46,011 nucleotides of DNA from positions 1 through 46,011 of the forward strand of contig JANWXI010000011.1 in the NCBI GenBank assembly GCA_025057415.1, read 5' to 3'. Made by a program: the position numbers and the translations under genes. The notes under the pieces were generated by a model. The model was given only the letters and a program-made list of their open reading frames with translations. It was not told the DNA's origin and ran no database searches. This document shows positions 34,198-43,041 of this stretch, piece after piece; position 1 is the first letter of the stretch; each line of letters opens with the position of its first letter. This DNA comes from Chitinophagales bacterium. GTDB lineage: Bacteria; Bacteroidota; Bacteroidia; Chitinophagales; LD1.

Positions 34198-34980
34198 ATC
34201 GGACTCTTCGGCTTTGAGCCACGAATACGGGAAATGCAGGTCTTTGTACCAGATTAGTTTCCATTGCCCCTCGTGGTATTCCAACGCCGTGAGGTTCTCT
34301 ACCCAGTCGCCACTGTTGAGGTATAATACCTTGCCCTTGTCGGTAGTGATTTCGCGGATATCGGGCATGTGTGAATGACCGTTGGCTACCACATCGTATC
34401 CGTTTTCTATGGCGATTTCGGCTGCGGTGGTTTCATAATCGTGGAGTTTTTTTACGCCTCGTTTGGTAGCGCGTTTGATGCGCTGCGAGAAGGAAGATTT
34501 GGGGCGCCCGAACAATTCAAGAAAAAAGTTTATAAATTTATTTAATAATATAAGAATTTCGTATCCGGTGGTGCCCAGTTTGGCTATCCAGCGCGAGCCC
34601 TGCACGCTGATGTCAAACACATCGCCATGAAAAAACCAGTGTTTTTTGCCATCTAACTCTAATACTACTTTGTCTTCTAAAATCAGATTGCCAAGCTGAA
34701 GGCCTGAATATCTGCGCAGCAGCTCATCGTGATTGCCGGTGAGCAGATACACTTTAACCCCATCGCTGACAAAACGAAAAATTTGTTGCAACACACGGGT
34801 ATGGCTGCGGGGAAAATAGTATTTGCGAAATTGCCAGATGTCAATCAGGTCGCCATTGATGATGAGGATTTCGGGGGCGATGCTCTCTAAGTAGCGGTTG
34901 AGTTCTTTGGCGCGGCAGCCCAAAAACCCCAGGTGTACATCGCTGATGACACACACGCGCACCTTTCGCCTCTGCTTCAT
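34189..34980 (-). CDS. LpxH-like UDP-2,3-diacylglucosamine pyrophosphatase family protein
   Basis: This 263-aa calcineurin-like phosphoesterase has DVHLG (14-18), GDLID (43-47), GNHD (82-85), FHGD (about 116) and GHSH (about 207), the five metal-binding blocks of the LpxH-type family. An inserted helix-rich stretch (LLNKFINFFLELFG) sits between blocks four and five, as in LpxH, and may contact membrane lipids. LpxH hydrolyses UDP-2,3-diacylglucosamine to lipid X in lipid A synthesis, though some homologues act on other substrates. It stands alone on the minus strand. Confidence is high for fold and family, moderate for the exact reaction. Confidence 0.83.
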   Translation of the reverse strand: MKQRRKVRVCVISDVHLGFLGCRAKELNRYLESIAPEILIINGDLIDIWQFRKYYFPRSHTRVLQQIFRFVSDGVKVYLLTGNHDELLRRYSGLQLGNLILEDKVVLELDGKKHWFFHGDVFDISVQGSRWIAKLGTTGYEILILLNKFINFFLELFGRPKSSFSQRIKRATKRGVKKLHDYETTAAEIAIENGYDVVANGHSHMPDIREITTDKGKVLYLNSGDWVENLTALEYHEGQWKLIWYKDLHFPYSWLKAEESDLP

Positions 34981-35410
34981 GTAGCAAAGATAATGTACGG
35001 GAATATGAACCTTAAAAAAAGTTATTCGCGAGTCGAAACGGCAAAGTTTTAAAGTTTATCCATAGAAAAAGTAAGCAACAGGTAATGTTATTATTAAGTA
35101 TTTCTGAAGATGCGTAAACAAGCATGTGCGGAAATGGAAGATGTGCAGTTAATTCTGATAAACAGGGAAAACTCGTTTATCAGTAAAAATGTAACGGCTG
35201 TCCGAGGGAGGAAAACTGAAAGCGTTTTGTCGTTACACATCAAACTTTGCTGAAAGCACAAAGTACATTTATAGATATAAAAGTAACTTACGGTGAGGTG
35301 TTAGGGAGGGAGGCGTTTACATACTGTGCAGCCGGTTTGGCGAAGGGTATAACAGTGGGAACCAGTTGTGAGTAATGTAAAAGATGCGTTTGCCATGTTT
35401 ATATCTTTTT
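34981..35410. other. Intergenic with a perfect 9-bp inverted repeat
   Basis: No gene is supported in these 430 bases. CTGATAAAC (35155-35163) and GTTTATCAG (35175-35183) are perfect inverted repeats around an 11-base spacer. No T tract follows on either strand, so it is not a standard terminator; it could be a protein-binding site or a small RNA hairpin. The rest is AT-rich. Confidence 0.45.
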
Positions 35411-35578
35411 CGGGTGAGGGATGCGGAGGGCGCGAGCGGAGCGAAGCGGCCGCGCCCGCACCATTGTTTAAAATATATAATTGCGGGCGCGGCGGGAGCA
35501 ATAGCGTACCCCGTAGCAAGCCCGACCCTGCTGCGGCGCGTGAGGCACGAGCGGGACGCAGCGGGGGCACCCCCAAAA
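35411..35578 (-). repeat. Structured 3'-flanking repeat, copy 3
   Basis: Third copy of the element. Hairpin A pairs 35449-35460 with 35482-35493 (12 bp perfect); here the arms read CCCGCA/TGCGGG instead of CCCGTA/TACGGG, a compensatory double change. Its loop sequence is unrelated to copies 1 and 2. Hairpin B pairs CCCTGCTGCG (35526-35535) with CGCAGCGGGG (35557-35566), with one T-G pair. An inner CGTG-AGG-CACG can also fold. It ends 68 bp past the galE stop codon. Confidence 0.88.
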
Positions 35579-35646
35579 TATAAAAAACCGTAATTATATA
35601 TTAATAAAATAAATAATGTAAAAATGTGCCGGGATGTGTGATGGAA

Positions 35647-36666
35647 TTATCTTTTGGTGAGGTTTTTTTCCCATTCCCAGGCGGTGCGCATCATGTCGTC
35701 TAACGTATAGCGGGGTTGCCAGCCGAGTTTTTCGCGGGCAAGGCGGTTATCTGCGTAGATGGTGACCACATCGCCACTGCGGCGGGGTCCGATGGTGTAA
35801 CGGAGTTTTTGCTGTGTGACTTTTTCAAAAGAGCGGATGGCTTCCAGTACGCTGATGCCTTGTCCGGTACCGAGGTTGAAAGTTTCTACCTGCTGCGCGC
35901 CGGTATTGGAGAGTAGGTACGCAAGCGCGAGTGTGTGGGCGCGGGCGATGTCCATTACGTGTACATAATCGCGGATGCAGGAGCCATCGCGCGTGGGGTA
36001 GTCGTTGCCGAAAACAGTAAAAATATCAAACTTGCCGATGGCAGTGCCGGTGATGCGCGGCACGATGGCAGTTACCTGGTCGGTGTTGTCTTCGCCCAGC
36101 AAACCGCTTGGATGAGCGCCGGCGGGGTTAAAGTAGCGCAGCAAGATAAACTTTACCTGTGTATTGACTGCGTGGTAGCGGATGATTTCTTCGCAAATCT
36201 GTTTGGTATGTGCGTAGGGCGACTCGGCTTTGCCCAGCGGAGTATTTTCGGTAACAGGCAGCGCATCGGTATTGCCATATACAGAGCACGAGGAGGAAAA
36301 AACAAAATGTTTGATACCGAACAAATCAATTAGCTCCATCAGGTTGATGAGCGAGAGGAGATTATTGTGGTAGTACATCAGCGGTCGCCTGACACTATCG
36401 GGTACAGATTTGAGCGCGGCAAAATGGATGATGCCTTGTATGTTTTTTTCCTGCTCAAGCACGCGTGCGGTGGCTGTTTTGTCGCAAAGGTCCACGGCGT
36501 AGTTTGTAACGGAAACACCGGTAATTTGTCGGATGCGCTCGAGGGCCCGTGGAGTGGAGTTGAGGAAATTGTCAATGCTAACAACTTCCCAGCCGTTATC
36601 GAGTAAATCTACGATAGTGTGTGACCCGATGTAGCCGGCACCACCGGTAACGAGAACTTTGCCCAT
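35647..36666 (-). CDS. galE: UDP-glucose 4-epimerase
   Basis: This 339-aa extended SDR interconverts UDP-glucose and UDP-galactose. NAD-binding GGAGYIGS lies at 8-15; the catalytic serine stretch is SSSCSVYG and the catalytic pair is in SPYAHTK (YxxxK). The C-terminal substrate domain has LRYFNPAGAHPSG and GDDYPTRDGSCIRDYVHV-like GNDYPTRDGSCIRDYVH, hallmarks of GalE over related epimerases. I use the ATG at 36666; a TTG two codons earlier is open. It is last in a three-gene operon after the UXS-like gene (2-bp gap) and rfbA, so it supplies sugar nucleotides for surface glycans. Confidence 0.95.
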   Translation of the reverse strand: MGKVLVTGGAGYIGSHTIVDLLDNGWEVVSIDNFLNSTPRALERIRQITGVSVTNYAVDLCDKTATARVLEQEKNIQGIIHFAALKSVPDSVRRPLMYYHNNLLSLINLMELIDLFGIKHFVFSSSCSVYGNTDALPVTENTPLGKAESPYAHTKQICEEIIRYHAVNTQVKFILLRYFNPAGAHPSGLLGEDNTDQVTAIVPRITGTAIGKFDIFTVFGNDYPTRDGSCIRDYVHVMDIARAHTLALAYLLSNTGAQQVETFNLGTGQGISVLEAIRSFEKVTQQKLRYTIGPRRSGDVVTIYADNRLAREKLGWQPRYTLDDMMRTAWEWEKNLTKR

Positions 36667-36668
36667 GG

Positions 36669-37622
36669 TCAATAGTTGTATTGTCCGCTTTCGATGGTTT
36701 TGCGAATGCCTTCTTCGAGAGTGGTCATGGGGCGGCCCAGGAGTTTTTTCATTTTGGTGATGTCGGGCCGGCGGCGCGTCATGTCGCCTTCTTTAAGAGG
36801 AGGCAAGTGCACAATTTCAGATTTTGAATTAGTAATTTTTATAATGAGTTTGGCTAAGTCCAGAATGCTGATTTCATGGTCGCTGCCGATGTTGACGGTG
36901 TCGTTAATGTGAAGGTCTTCGTAAAGACAACGCACACATGCCTCAACGTTGTCATCGCGGTAGCAAAAGGTGCGGGTTTGTGAGCCATCGCCATAGATGG
37001 TAATTTCTTTGTTTTCGAGGGCGGCTTTAATAAAGCGCGTCATTACAAAATCGCTGCTTTGTTTGGGCCCGTAAGTATTGAAAAAACGGAAGATAGTATA
37101 ATCCAGGTTAAACTCCTGTTTGTAGCTTTTCAGAAACGCCTCGCCTACGTTTTTGACCACCGCATACGGCAGGCGCGAGTTGAGGGGCGTAGTCATTTCG
37201 TTTTGCGGATGCTCAAAGGGCTCACCATAAACTTCAGAGGAGGAGGAGAAGAAAATGCGCTTTACGCCGGTGTTTTTACACAAATCCAGAATGTATTTAA
37301 AGCCGTTGATATCATTGAGAACTGCCACGGGATTTTCGAGGGTGCGTTTTACGCCCACCACGGCAGCATAGTGGAATACGTAATCTAACTGATAGGAGGT
37401 GAGGATGGCTGCAATATCGCGATACGAGTTGACATCGCACTTGATGAAGCGCCAGTTTTTGTATTTGTTTTCGGTGGGCAGCCGCTTGATGTTTCCGGTT
37501 GAGAGATTATCAACTACCAGCACAAAATTATCGGGGTTTTCGATGAGTTTATCCACTAAAGTACTGCCGATAAAGCCCGCCCCACCGGTAACGAGGATGC
37601 GATTTTTAAAACCGTGTTCCAT
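36669..37622 (-). CDS. UDP-glucuronate decarboxylase-like SDR
   Basis: This 317-aa extended SDR has NAD-binding GGAGFIGS (13-20), a catalytic SSSSEVYG followed by PYAVVK (the YxxxK pair), and IYGDGSQTRTFCYRDDNVEA, a stretch typical of the UXS/dTDP-glucose-dehydratase-like branch. The closest look is UDP-glucuronate decarboxylase (making UDP-xylose), but other 4-epimerase or dehydratase functions cannot be excluded. No UDP-glucose dehydrogenase gene is present to make the UDP-glucuronate. It lies 13 bp after rfbA and 2 bp before galE, on the same transcript. Confidence 0.75.
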   Translation of the reverse strand: MEHGFKNRILVTGGAGFIGSTLVDKLIENPDNFVLVVDNLSTGNIKRLPTENKYKNWRFIKCDVNSYRDIAAILTSYQLDYVFHYAAVVGVKRTLENPVAVLNDINGFKYILDLCKNTGVKRIFFSSSSEVYGEPFEHPQNEMTTPLNSRLPYAVVKNVGEAFLKSYKQEFNLDYTIFRFFNTYGPKQSSDFVMTRFIKAALENKEITIYGDGSQTRTFCYRDDNVEACVRCLYEDLHINDTVNIGSDHEISILDLAKLIIKITNSKSEIVHLPPLKEGDMTRRRPDITKMKKLLGRPMTTLEEGIRKTIESGQYNY

Positions 37623-37635
37623 ATATGCAAAAATA

Positions 37636-38496
37636 TTATGATATTAATTCGAGGAGGTATTGTCCGTAACCACTTTTGAGCAGGGGCTCTGCCAGCCGGC
37701 GCAGCTGCTCATCGTTAATGAAACCCTGACGCCACGCTTCTTCTTCAATACATCCCACTTTGAGACCCTGCCGTTGTTCTATCACCTGTACAAATTGTGA
37801 TGCCTGCATGAGGGAGTCGAAGGTGCCGGTATCAAGCCATGCTGTGCCGCGGTCAAGGATACCCACGTGCAGTTTACCCATTTGAAGATACGTTTTGTTA
37901 ACGTCTGTAATTTCGTATTCGCCCCGCGCGCTCGGCTTAAGCGATTTGGCAATTTCGATTACCTGATTATCGTAAAAGTACAAGCCCGGCACAGCATAGT
38001 TGCTTTTGGGTTGTTTGGGTTTTTCTTCGATGGAGATGGCTTTGCCGCTTTTGTCAAATTCCACCACACCGTAGCGTTCGGGGTCGCTTACATGGTAGGC
38101 AAAGACCACACCTCCGTCAGGGTCACAATGTGAACGCAGTAGTTCATCTAAGCCCGTACCATAAAATATGTTGTCGCCTAAGATGAGGGCAACCTTATCG
38201 TTACCGATAAATTGCTCTCCCAAAACAAATGCCTGTGCCAAACCGTTGGGCACTTCCTGTTTTTGGTAGGCAAAAGAGCATCCATACTGTGAACCATCGC
38301 CCAGCAGACGCTGAAAATTGGGTAAGTCGGTAGGTGTAGAGATTATAAGAATTTCGCGTATGCCCGCTTTCATCAGCACCGAAAGGGGATAGTAAATCAT
38401 CGGTTTGTCATAAATAGGCATAATCTGCTTACTGATAGCGTACGTGATCGGGTAAAGACGGGTGCCGCTGCCGCCTGCCAGAATAATCCCTTTCAT
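37636..38496 (-). CDS. rfbA: Glucose-1-phosphate thymidylyltransferase
   Basis: This 286-aa enzyme joins glucose-1-phosphate and dTTP to give dTDP-glucose, the first step of dTDP-rhamnose and related sugars. The nucleotide-binding loop is [11 protein letters not shown] (6-16), followed by [17 protein letters not shown] and [11 protein letters not shown], which carries the metal-binding Asp. The C-terminus LEEIAW-like segment is replaced by [12 protein letters not shown], normal for RfbA/RmlA. The ATG at 38496 is chosen because MKGIILAGG is the standard start; the open frame 17 codons longer is not conserved-looking. The later steps rfbB, rfbC and rfbD are absent here. Confidence 0.95.
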   Translation of the reverse strand: MKGIILAGGSGTRLYPITYAISKQIMPIYDKPMIYYPLSVLMKAGIREILIISTPTDLPNFQRLLGDGSQYGCSFAYQKQEVPNGLAQAFVLGEQFIGNDKVALILGDNIFYGTGLDELLRSHCDPDGGVVFAYHVSDPERYGVVEFDKSGKAISIEEKPKQPKSNYAVPGLYFYDNQVIEIAKSLKPSARGEYEITDVNKTYLQMGKLHVGILDRGTAWLDTGTFDSLMQASQFVQVIEQRQGLKVGCIEEEAWRQGFINDEQLRRLAEPLLKSGYGQYLLELIS

Positions 38497-38877
38497 CACC
38501 GGATACTTGTTATCAGGCAAACCAACACAAAGTTTTAGTAATTGCAAAAGGTAGAGTGTTATGCAAAATTTACTGAATCAACTTTGGCTGAATTGCCGTG
38601 AAGGTGGTTATAGAGTTGGAATAAATGAAATTCACCTATTCAGTTGTATTTAATTGCCGGGTTAAGCACACGAGAGGAGCACAAAGCAGAGAAACGAAAA
38701 TTTATGTGATGGGGGGTTGTTTGATTTCTATACTTCCTGTATTAACATTTCTAATATCACCGGAGAAAAAGTAGAAAACTTGTATATGGAGTTTGTGTAT
38801 TTGTATAAGTGGATTTACAACTATTACTTTTAAAAATACTACTAATTTAGAGCGTCTTATCATAAACCCGCTACAAA
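38497..38877. other. Divergent intergenic region rfbA / T9SS adhesin
   Basis: No gene is supported here. The region must hold the promoters of the nucleotide-sugar operon and of the large adhesin gene. It is AT-rich near both ends, but I find no full TTG-N19-TAnnTTTG match on either strand. Confidence 0.4.
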
Positions 38878-41800
38878 ATGCGTGTACTGTTACATAACGC
38901 CATTACACTATGCTGTGTGGTTTTATTGTGCCACACGGGGTTATACAGCCAGCAATGTAACGTGATTTATGTGACGCCTAACGGTGCCAGCAGTGGCAAT
39001 GCTGGCACGCGTACCAACCCGGCATCGTTGCAATATGGACTTACATTAGTGAATGCCACCACCAACAAGATTTGGATGGCGGTAGGCACATACAACATCA
39101 ATACTGAATTGCAACTGGTCAATAATCTAACGCTTGAAGGAGGTTTCGATCCTGTTACCTGGACCAAGAGCAATGCTGCGGCAACCATCATTAACCGCAC
39201 CTCGCAAAACGTGTTACCTGCGCCTGCCAACGGAATTGCGGCTATATTCGGAGCTTTTGTTAGTGGCTTTCGCCTGCAGGATTTAACCATTACGGTTGAA
39301 GTACCCGGTGCTACGGCTGCCTCGGCTTATGGTATTTACCTGAATTTCTGCAGTAACTATCATATTGTTCGCTGCAACGTGAGCACCACGGGTGGCGCCC
39401 CCGGCGCTAATGGTGTAGATGGCGCACCGGGCGCCAATGGAGGTGACGGTCAACCCGGAGTAAACGGTGGTTTGGAACCCCCCAAGCCGGGCGGTGCAGG
39501 GGGTGTAGGAGGGTACAATGGTGGCAATGGCGCTAATTCGGGCGTACATGGCAGTGTGGGTCCTCCGGGACAAACAGGGGGAGGACCTTGCGGAGGCGCC
39601 GGAGGTACAACAGGCACCGGGCCATCGTGCAGTTTCGGTTGTACGTTTGGAAGCCCCAGTTGCGGAAGCGCCACCCCCGGTCAGCCAGGGCAAGCCGGCG
39701 GACCTGGAACGAACGGCGCTAATGGCGCACCAGGACCTCCAGGCACTATACAGGCTCCCGGTTATTTTGTTCCCGGAGCTCCGGGCGGAAACGGCGCCCC
39801 CGGTACACACGGATGTGGAGGAGGCGGTGGAGGAGGCGGCGGCGGACGTCAAAACAACGGACTGGATGATGTGGGCGGCAGCGGTGGGGGCGGTGGAGGC
39901 GGCGGTTATGGTGGGCAAGGTGGCACAGGAGGTGGTGGCGGTGGGGGTTCGTTTGCCGTATTCATATATAATAATGGAGCAGGAGGCAACATTGTAGATT
40001 GTAACCTTTCGGCCGGACCCGGCGGTGCCGGAGGACAGGGCGGAGCCGGAGGCCCCGGCGGAGCCGGAGGGCAAGGCGGACCGGGCGGCGGACCGGGATG
40101 CGGTAATACCCCCGGTGGTGCAGGAGGACCGGGCGGACCCGGCGGGGCAGGCGGAAATGGCGGAAACGGTGCTCCCGGAATGAGTCAAAACCTTTACGTA
40201 AACGGCACAGCTCCCAACCAATCCAACATCACATCTGTTCCCGGCAACCCACCCGTTATTACAGTGCTCAACAACGGATGTGCCAATGCCGAAGTACAGT
40301 TCTCCTCTACTTCACCAGGTAGCTGGAACTTCGGGGCGGGCGCTAACCCGCCTACGGCAACCGGCGTAGGTCCCATCCATGTGTTATATTCCACTACCGG
40401 CAGAAAAACCATCACCTTCAACGGCACTGTTTTCACAGATTTTATAGACATTTTCACCAACCCGCTCAGCGGCAGTACCATTACACATACCAATAATCCC
40501 GCTACCAACGGTTGCCCTGACACTTTTACCACTACCCTCACCGGTAGTTTTTACGAGTGGGAATTCGGAAGCGCAGCTTTGCCCCCCACTGCTTCCGGCG
40601 CTACACTGCAAAGCACCAGCGTGGTGTTTACCACTCCCGGTACATACAAAGTTATCGTATGGGTTACCACCCCATGTTGTGGCAGAGTAAAGGACTCTCT
40701 GACTATCACAGTACAACCCAATACGCTGCCTATTTCTTTATCTGCTTCGGCTAATTCTGTATGCGCCGGTCAGCCCATTACTTACACTGCTTCGCCTGCC
40801 AACTACATCCAATACACTTTTATCGTAAATGGCACACCAGTTCAAACGTCTGCTTCCAATACTTATGTAGCCAACGGATTGCAACAAGGCGACAGTGTAG
40901 TGGTGTTGGGTTTTAACGGAATATGTTACTCAAATCCCAGCTCGGTACATTACCCTACTATAATACCGGTACCAACTGTCACTATCACCAGTTCCGATGC
41001 TGATAATACTATATGTAGCGGTGAGCTGATTACTTTCACGGCAACGCCTGCAGGATACGATAATTACGCCTTTTACAACGGCAGCTCCCTGCAGCAATCC
41101 GGGCCTTCAAACGTATGGAGCACTACGCAATTGGGGCAGGGCAACAGTGTTTACTGTATTGCTACCGAAAACGGATGTAACAGCCCGCAAAGCAATGTAA
41201 TCGTTACGATAGTTAATCCCACTCCATTTGTCACCATTTCTACCCCCAACACTACGATTTGTGACGGTGACAATATCACCATTACGGCCTCCCCCGCCGG
41301 GCTTGACAACTACCAGTTTTTTGTAAACGGAAACCCGGTACAAAACAGCAACTCCAACACTTACTCCTCGTCATCTTTCAACAACGGAGATGTGATAACC
41401 GTTATAGGCACACTCAATAATTGTCCCAGCCCCCTAAGCCCCGATATTACTCTCACCGTAAATCCGTTGCCCTCCGTAACACTCAACAGCAGCGATGCTG
41501 ATAACTCCATCTGCGAAGGAGAAACGATAACCTTTACTGCCAATCCTCCGGGATATACATCTTATCAGTTTCTCAATAACGGCACAGTGTTACAAAACAC
41601 CTCTTCTCATACCTATACTACTTCATCATTACAACCGGGCAACAGTATTACAGTGATAGCCGTGAACAACGGCTGCACCGGAGCGCCCAGCAATGCAGTG
41701 AACGTTGCCGTACAGCCCGCTCCTGTTGTAAATGCAGGAGCTGATGCGGCTGCTTGCATAGATGCTGGAGCGCAAACGCTCAATGGTTTTTCACCTCCGG

Positions 41801-42942
41801 GAGGCACCTGGTCTGGTACGGGTATTACCAATCCCGCCGGGGAGTTTACTCCTGCATCTGCAGGGGCAGGCGCCTGGTGGATATACTATTATTACGCAGA
41901 TCCCTCTACGGGTTGCTCCGGACGCGACAGCGTGCGTTTTACTGTGTTTGCCCTGCCTAATATTGGGCTTGCATCATCCGTAAATATATGTGAGGGCGAT
42001 GGCACTACCCTCAACGCCAGCGGCGGCACCACTTATAACTGGAGCCCGGCTACCGGCCTAAGCAGTACGTCAGTCGCCAACCCCACAGCATCCCCAACAA
42101 CCACTACTACGTACAATGTTACTGTTACCGATGCCAACAACTGCAGCAACAGCGCCGCTATTACCGTTAACGTGAATCCGAATCCGGTCCCCTCGTTTAC
42201 CGTACAGGATGTTTGTGCCGGGCAGCCCAGCGTGTTTATCAACAATACCACACCTCCCAACGCATCCTTTAGCTGGAGTTTTGGCGATGGCAACACATCT
42301 GCAGCAACTTCCCCCTCTCATACTTATGCAGATTCAGGTACATACATCGTAACGCTTACCGCCACTCTTGGCGGATGCTCCGTTACTTATACTAATACAG
42401 CAACCGTACATCCCGCCGCACAAGCCGACTTTTCAGCCAATCCGCTTACGGGATACAGCGATGCCAGTTCTCCGATTGTATTCACCAACCTTTCCACCCA
42501 CAGCGATTCCTGGAGCTGGAATTTTGGAGATGGCAAAAGCAGCACAGCCCAGTCGCCTGCACATATCTATGAAGAACCGGGTATTTACACCGTTTCGCTC
42601 ACTGCTTACAATCCGTACGGCTGCAACAGTACCATAACCAAAACCAATTACATTCAGATTTTTGAATTGCCGCGCGTATTTATCCCTACGGCATTTTCGC
42701 CCAACGGAGACGGAGCTAATGATGTATTGCGCGTTTTAACCAGCGGTACGAAGTATTTCCAATTTAAGCTGTATAACCGTTGGGGCGAAAAAGTATTTGA
42801 AACCAATAACTCATTGGACGGATGGGATGGCAAGTACAAAGGAATAGACCAACCGATGGGCGTATATGTTTACACGCTGAATGTCGCTTTTGAAGATAAC
42901 ACTACACGGGTCATAAAAGGTTCGGTAACCCTATTGCGTTAA
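38878..42942 (+). CDS. Giant Gly-rich, Ig/PKD-repeat T9SS-exported surface protein
   Basis: A 1354-aa protein. Signal peptide (1-24); a beta-helix/DUF1565-like segment (about 28-170; NPASLQYGL, NNLTLEGGFDP); a Gly/Ala/Pro-rich region (about 170-434) of irregular G-x-x and GGxGG repeats; two PKD-like domains (about 455-615); four tandem repeats of about 82 aa (about 615-950), each with IC-x-G-x-x-IT-x-TA-x-P and a conserved NGC; further Ig/PKD domains; and a type B (CHU_C) sorting domain from VFIPTAFSPNGDGAND to the end. This is typical of SprB-like gliding or adhesion proteins, but with an unusual collagen- or PE_PGRS-like tract. It has no paralogue neighbour; a strong opposite-strand shadow frame in the Gly-rich part is an artefact. 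Confidence 0.9.
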   Translation: MRVLLHNAITLCCVVLLCHTGLYSQQCNVIYVTPNGASSGNAGTRTNPASLQYGLTLVNATTNKIWMAVGTYNINTELQLVNNLTLEGGFDPVTWTKSNAAATIINRTSQNVLPAPANGIAAIFGAFVSGFRLQDLTITVEVPGATAASAYGIYLNFCSNYHIVRCNVSTTGGAPGANGVDGAPGANGGDGQPGVNGGLEPPKPGGAGGVGGYNGGNGANSGVHGSVGPPGQTGGGPCGGAGGTTGTGPSCSFGCTFGSPSCGSATPGQPGQAGGPGTNGANGAPGPPGTIQAPGYFVPGAPGGNGAPGTHGCGGGGGGGGGGRQNNGLDDVGGSGGGGGGGGYGGQGGTGGGGGGGSFAVFIYNNGAGGNIVDCNLSAGPGGAGGQGGAGGPGGAGGQGGPGGGPGCGNTPGGAGGPGGPGGAGGNGGNGAPGMSQNLYVNGTAPNQSNITSVPGNPPVITVLNNGCANAEVQFSSTSPGSWNFGAGANPPTATGVGPIHVLYSTTGRKTITFNGTVFTDFIDIFTNPLSGSTITHTNNPATNGCPDTFTTTLTGSFYEWEFGSAALPPTASGATLQSTSVVFTTPGTYKVIVWVTTPCCGRVKDSLTITVQPNTLPISLSASANSVCAGQPITYTASPANYIQYTFIVNGTPVQTSASNTYVANGLQQGDSVVVLGFNGICYSNPSSVHYPTIIPVPTVTITSSDADNTICSGELITFTATPAGYDNYAFYNGSSLQQSGPSNVWSTTQLGQGNSVYCIATENGCNSPQSNVIVTIVNPTPFVTISTPNTTICDGDNITITASPAGLDNYQFFVNGNPVQNSNSNTYSSSSFNNGDVITVIGTLNNCPSPLSPDITLTVNPLPSVTLNSSDADNSICEGETITFTANPPGYTSYQFLNNGTVLQNTSSHTYTTSSLQPGNSITVIAVNNGCTGAPSNAVNVAVQPAPVVNAGADAAACIDAGAQTLNGFSPPGGTWSGTGITNPAGEFTPASAGAGAWWIYYYYADPSTGCSGRDSVRFTVFALPNIGLASSVNICEGDGTTLNASGGTTYNWSPATGLSSTSVANPTASPTTTTTYNVTVTDANNCSNSAAITVNVNPNPVPSFTVQDVCAGQPSVFINNTTPPNASFSWSFGDGNTSAATSPSHTYADSGTYIVTLTATLGGCSVTYTNTATVHPAAQADFSANPLTGYSDASSPIVFTNLSTHSDSWSWNFGDGKSSTAQSPAHIYEEPGIYTVSLTAYNPYGCNSTITKTNYIQIFELPRVFIPTAFSPNGDGANDVLRVLTSGTKYFQFKLYNRWGEKVFETNNSLDGWDGKYKGIDQPMGVYVYTLNVAFEDNTTRVIKGSVTLLR

Positions 42943-42951
42943 CAGATGTAT

Positions 42952-42981
42952 TTTATTTTAAATGTGAAATTTGTACCTTTG
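42952..42981 (+). promoter_or_regulatory. Probable promoter of the small T9SS gene
   Basis: TACCTTTG (42974-42981) is a perfect match to TAnnTTTG; the -33 site is a T-rich stretch (about 42952) rather than a clear TTG. It would give a leader of about 55 bases to the ATG at 43042. Confidence 0.45.
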
Positions 42982-43041
42982 GATTTTCATTACAAACTTT
43001 AAAAACGTTTTGTGAACTCAAATCAAAATCAAATCTACACT

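Noticed and set aside
33821-34264. A 147-aa minus-strand frame between the OM-like and LpxH-like genes
   Set aside because: It runs antisense to the recognisable CHU_C remnant and overlaps the end of the phosphoesterase gene; it has no signal, domain or codon pattern of its own.
39283-40221. A 312-aa minus-strand open frame opposite the adhesin's Gly-rich region
   Set aside because: It is the complement of GC-rich glycine codons, giving Ser/Ala/Thr-rich low-complexity sequence without start context or motif.
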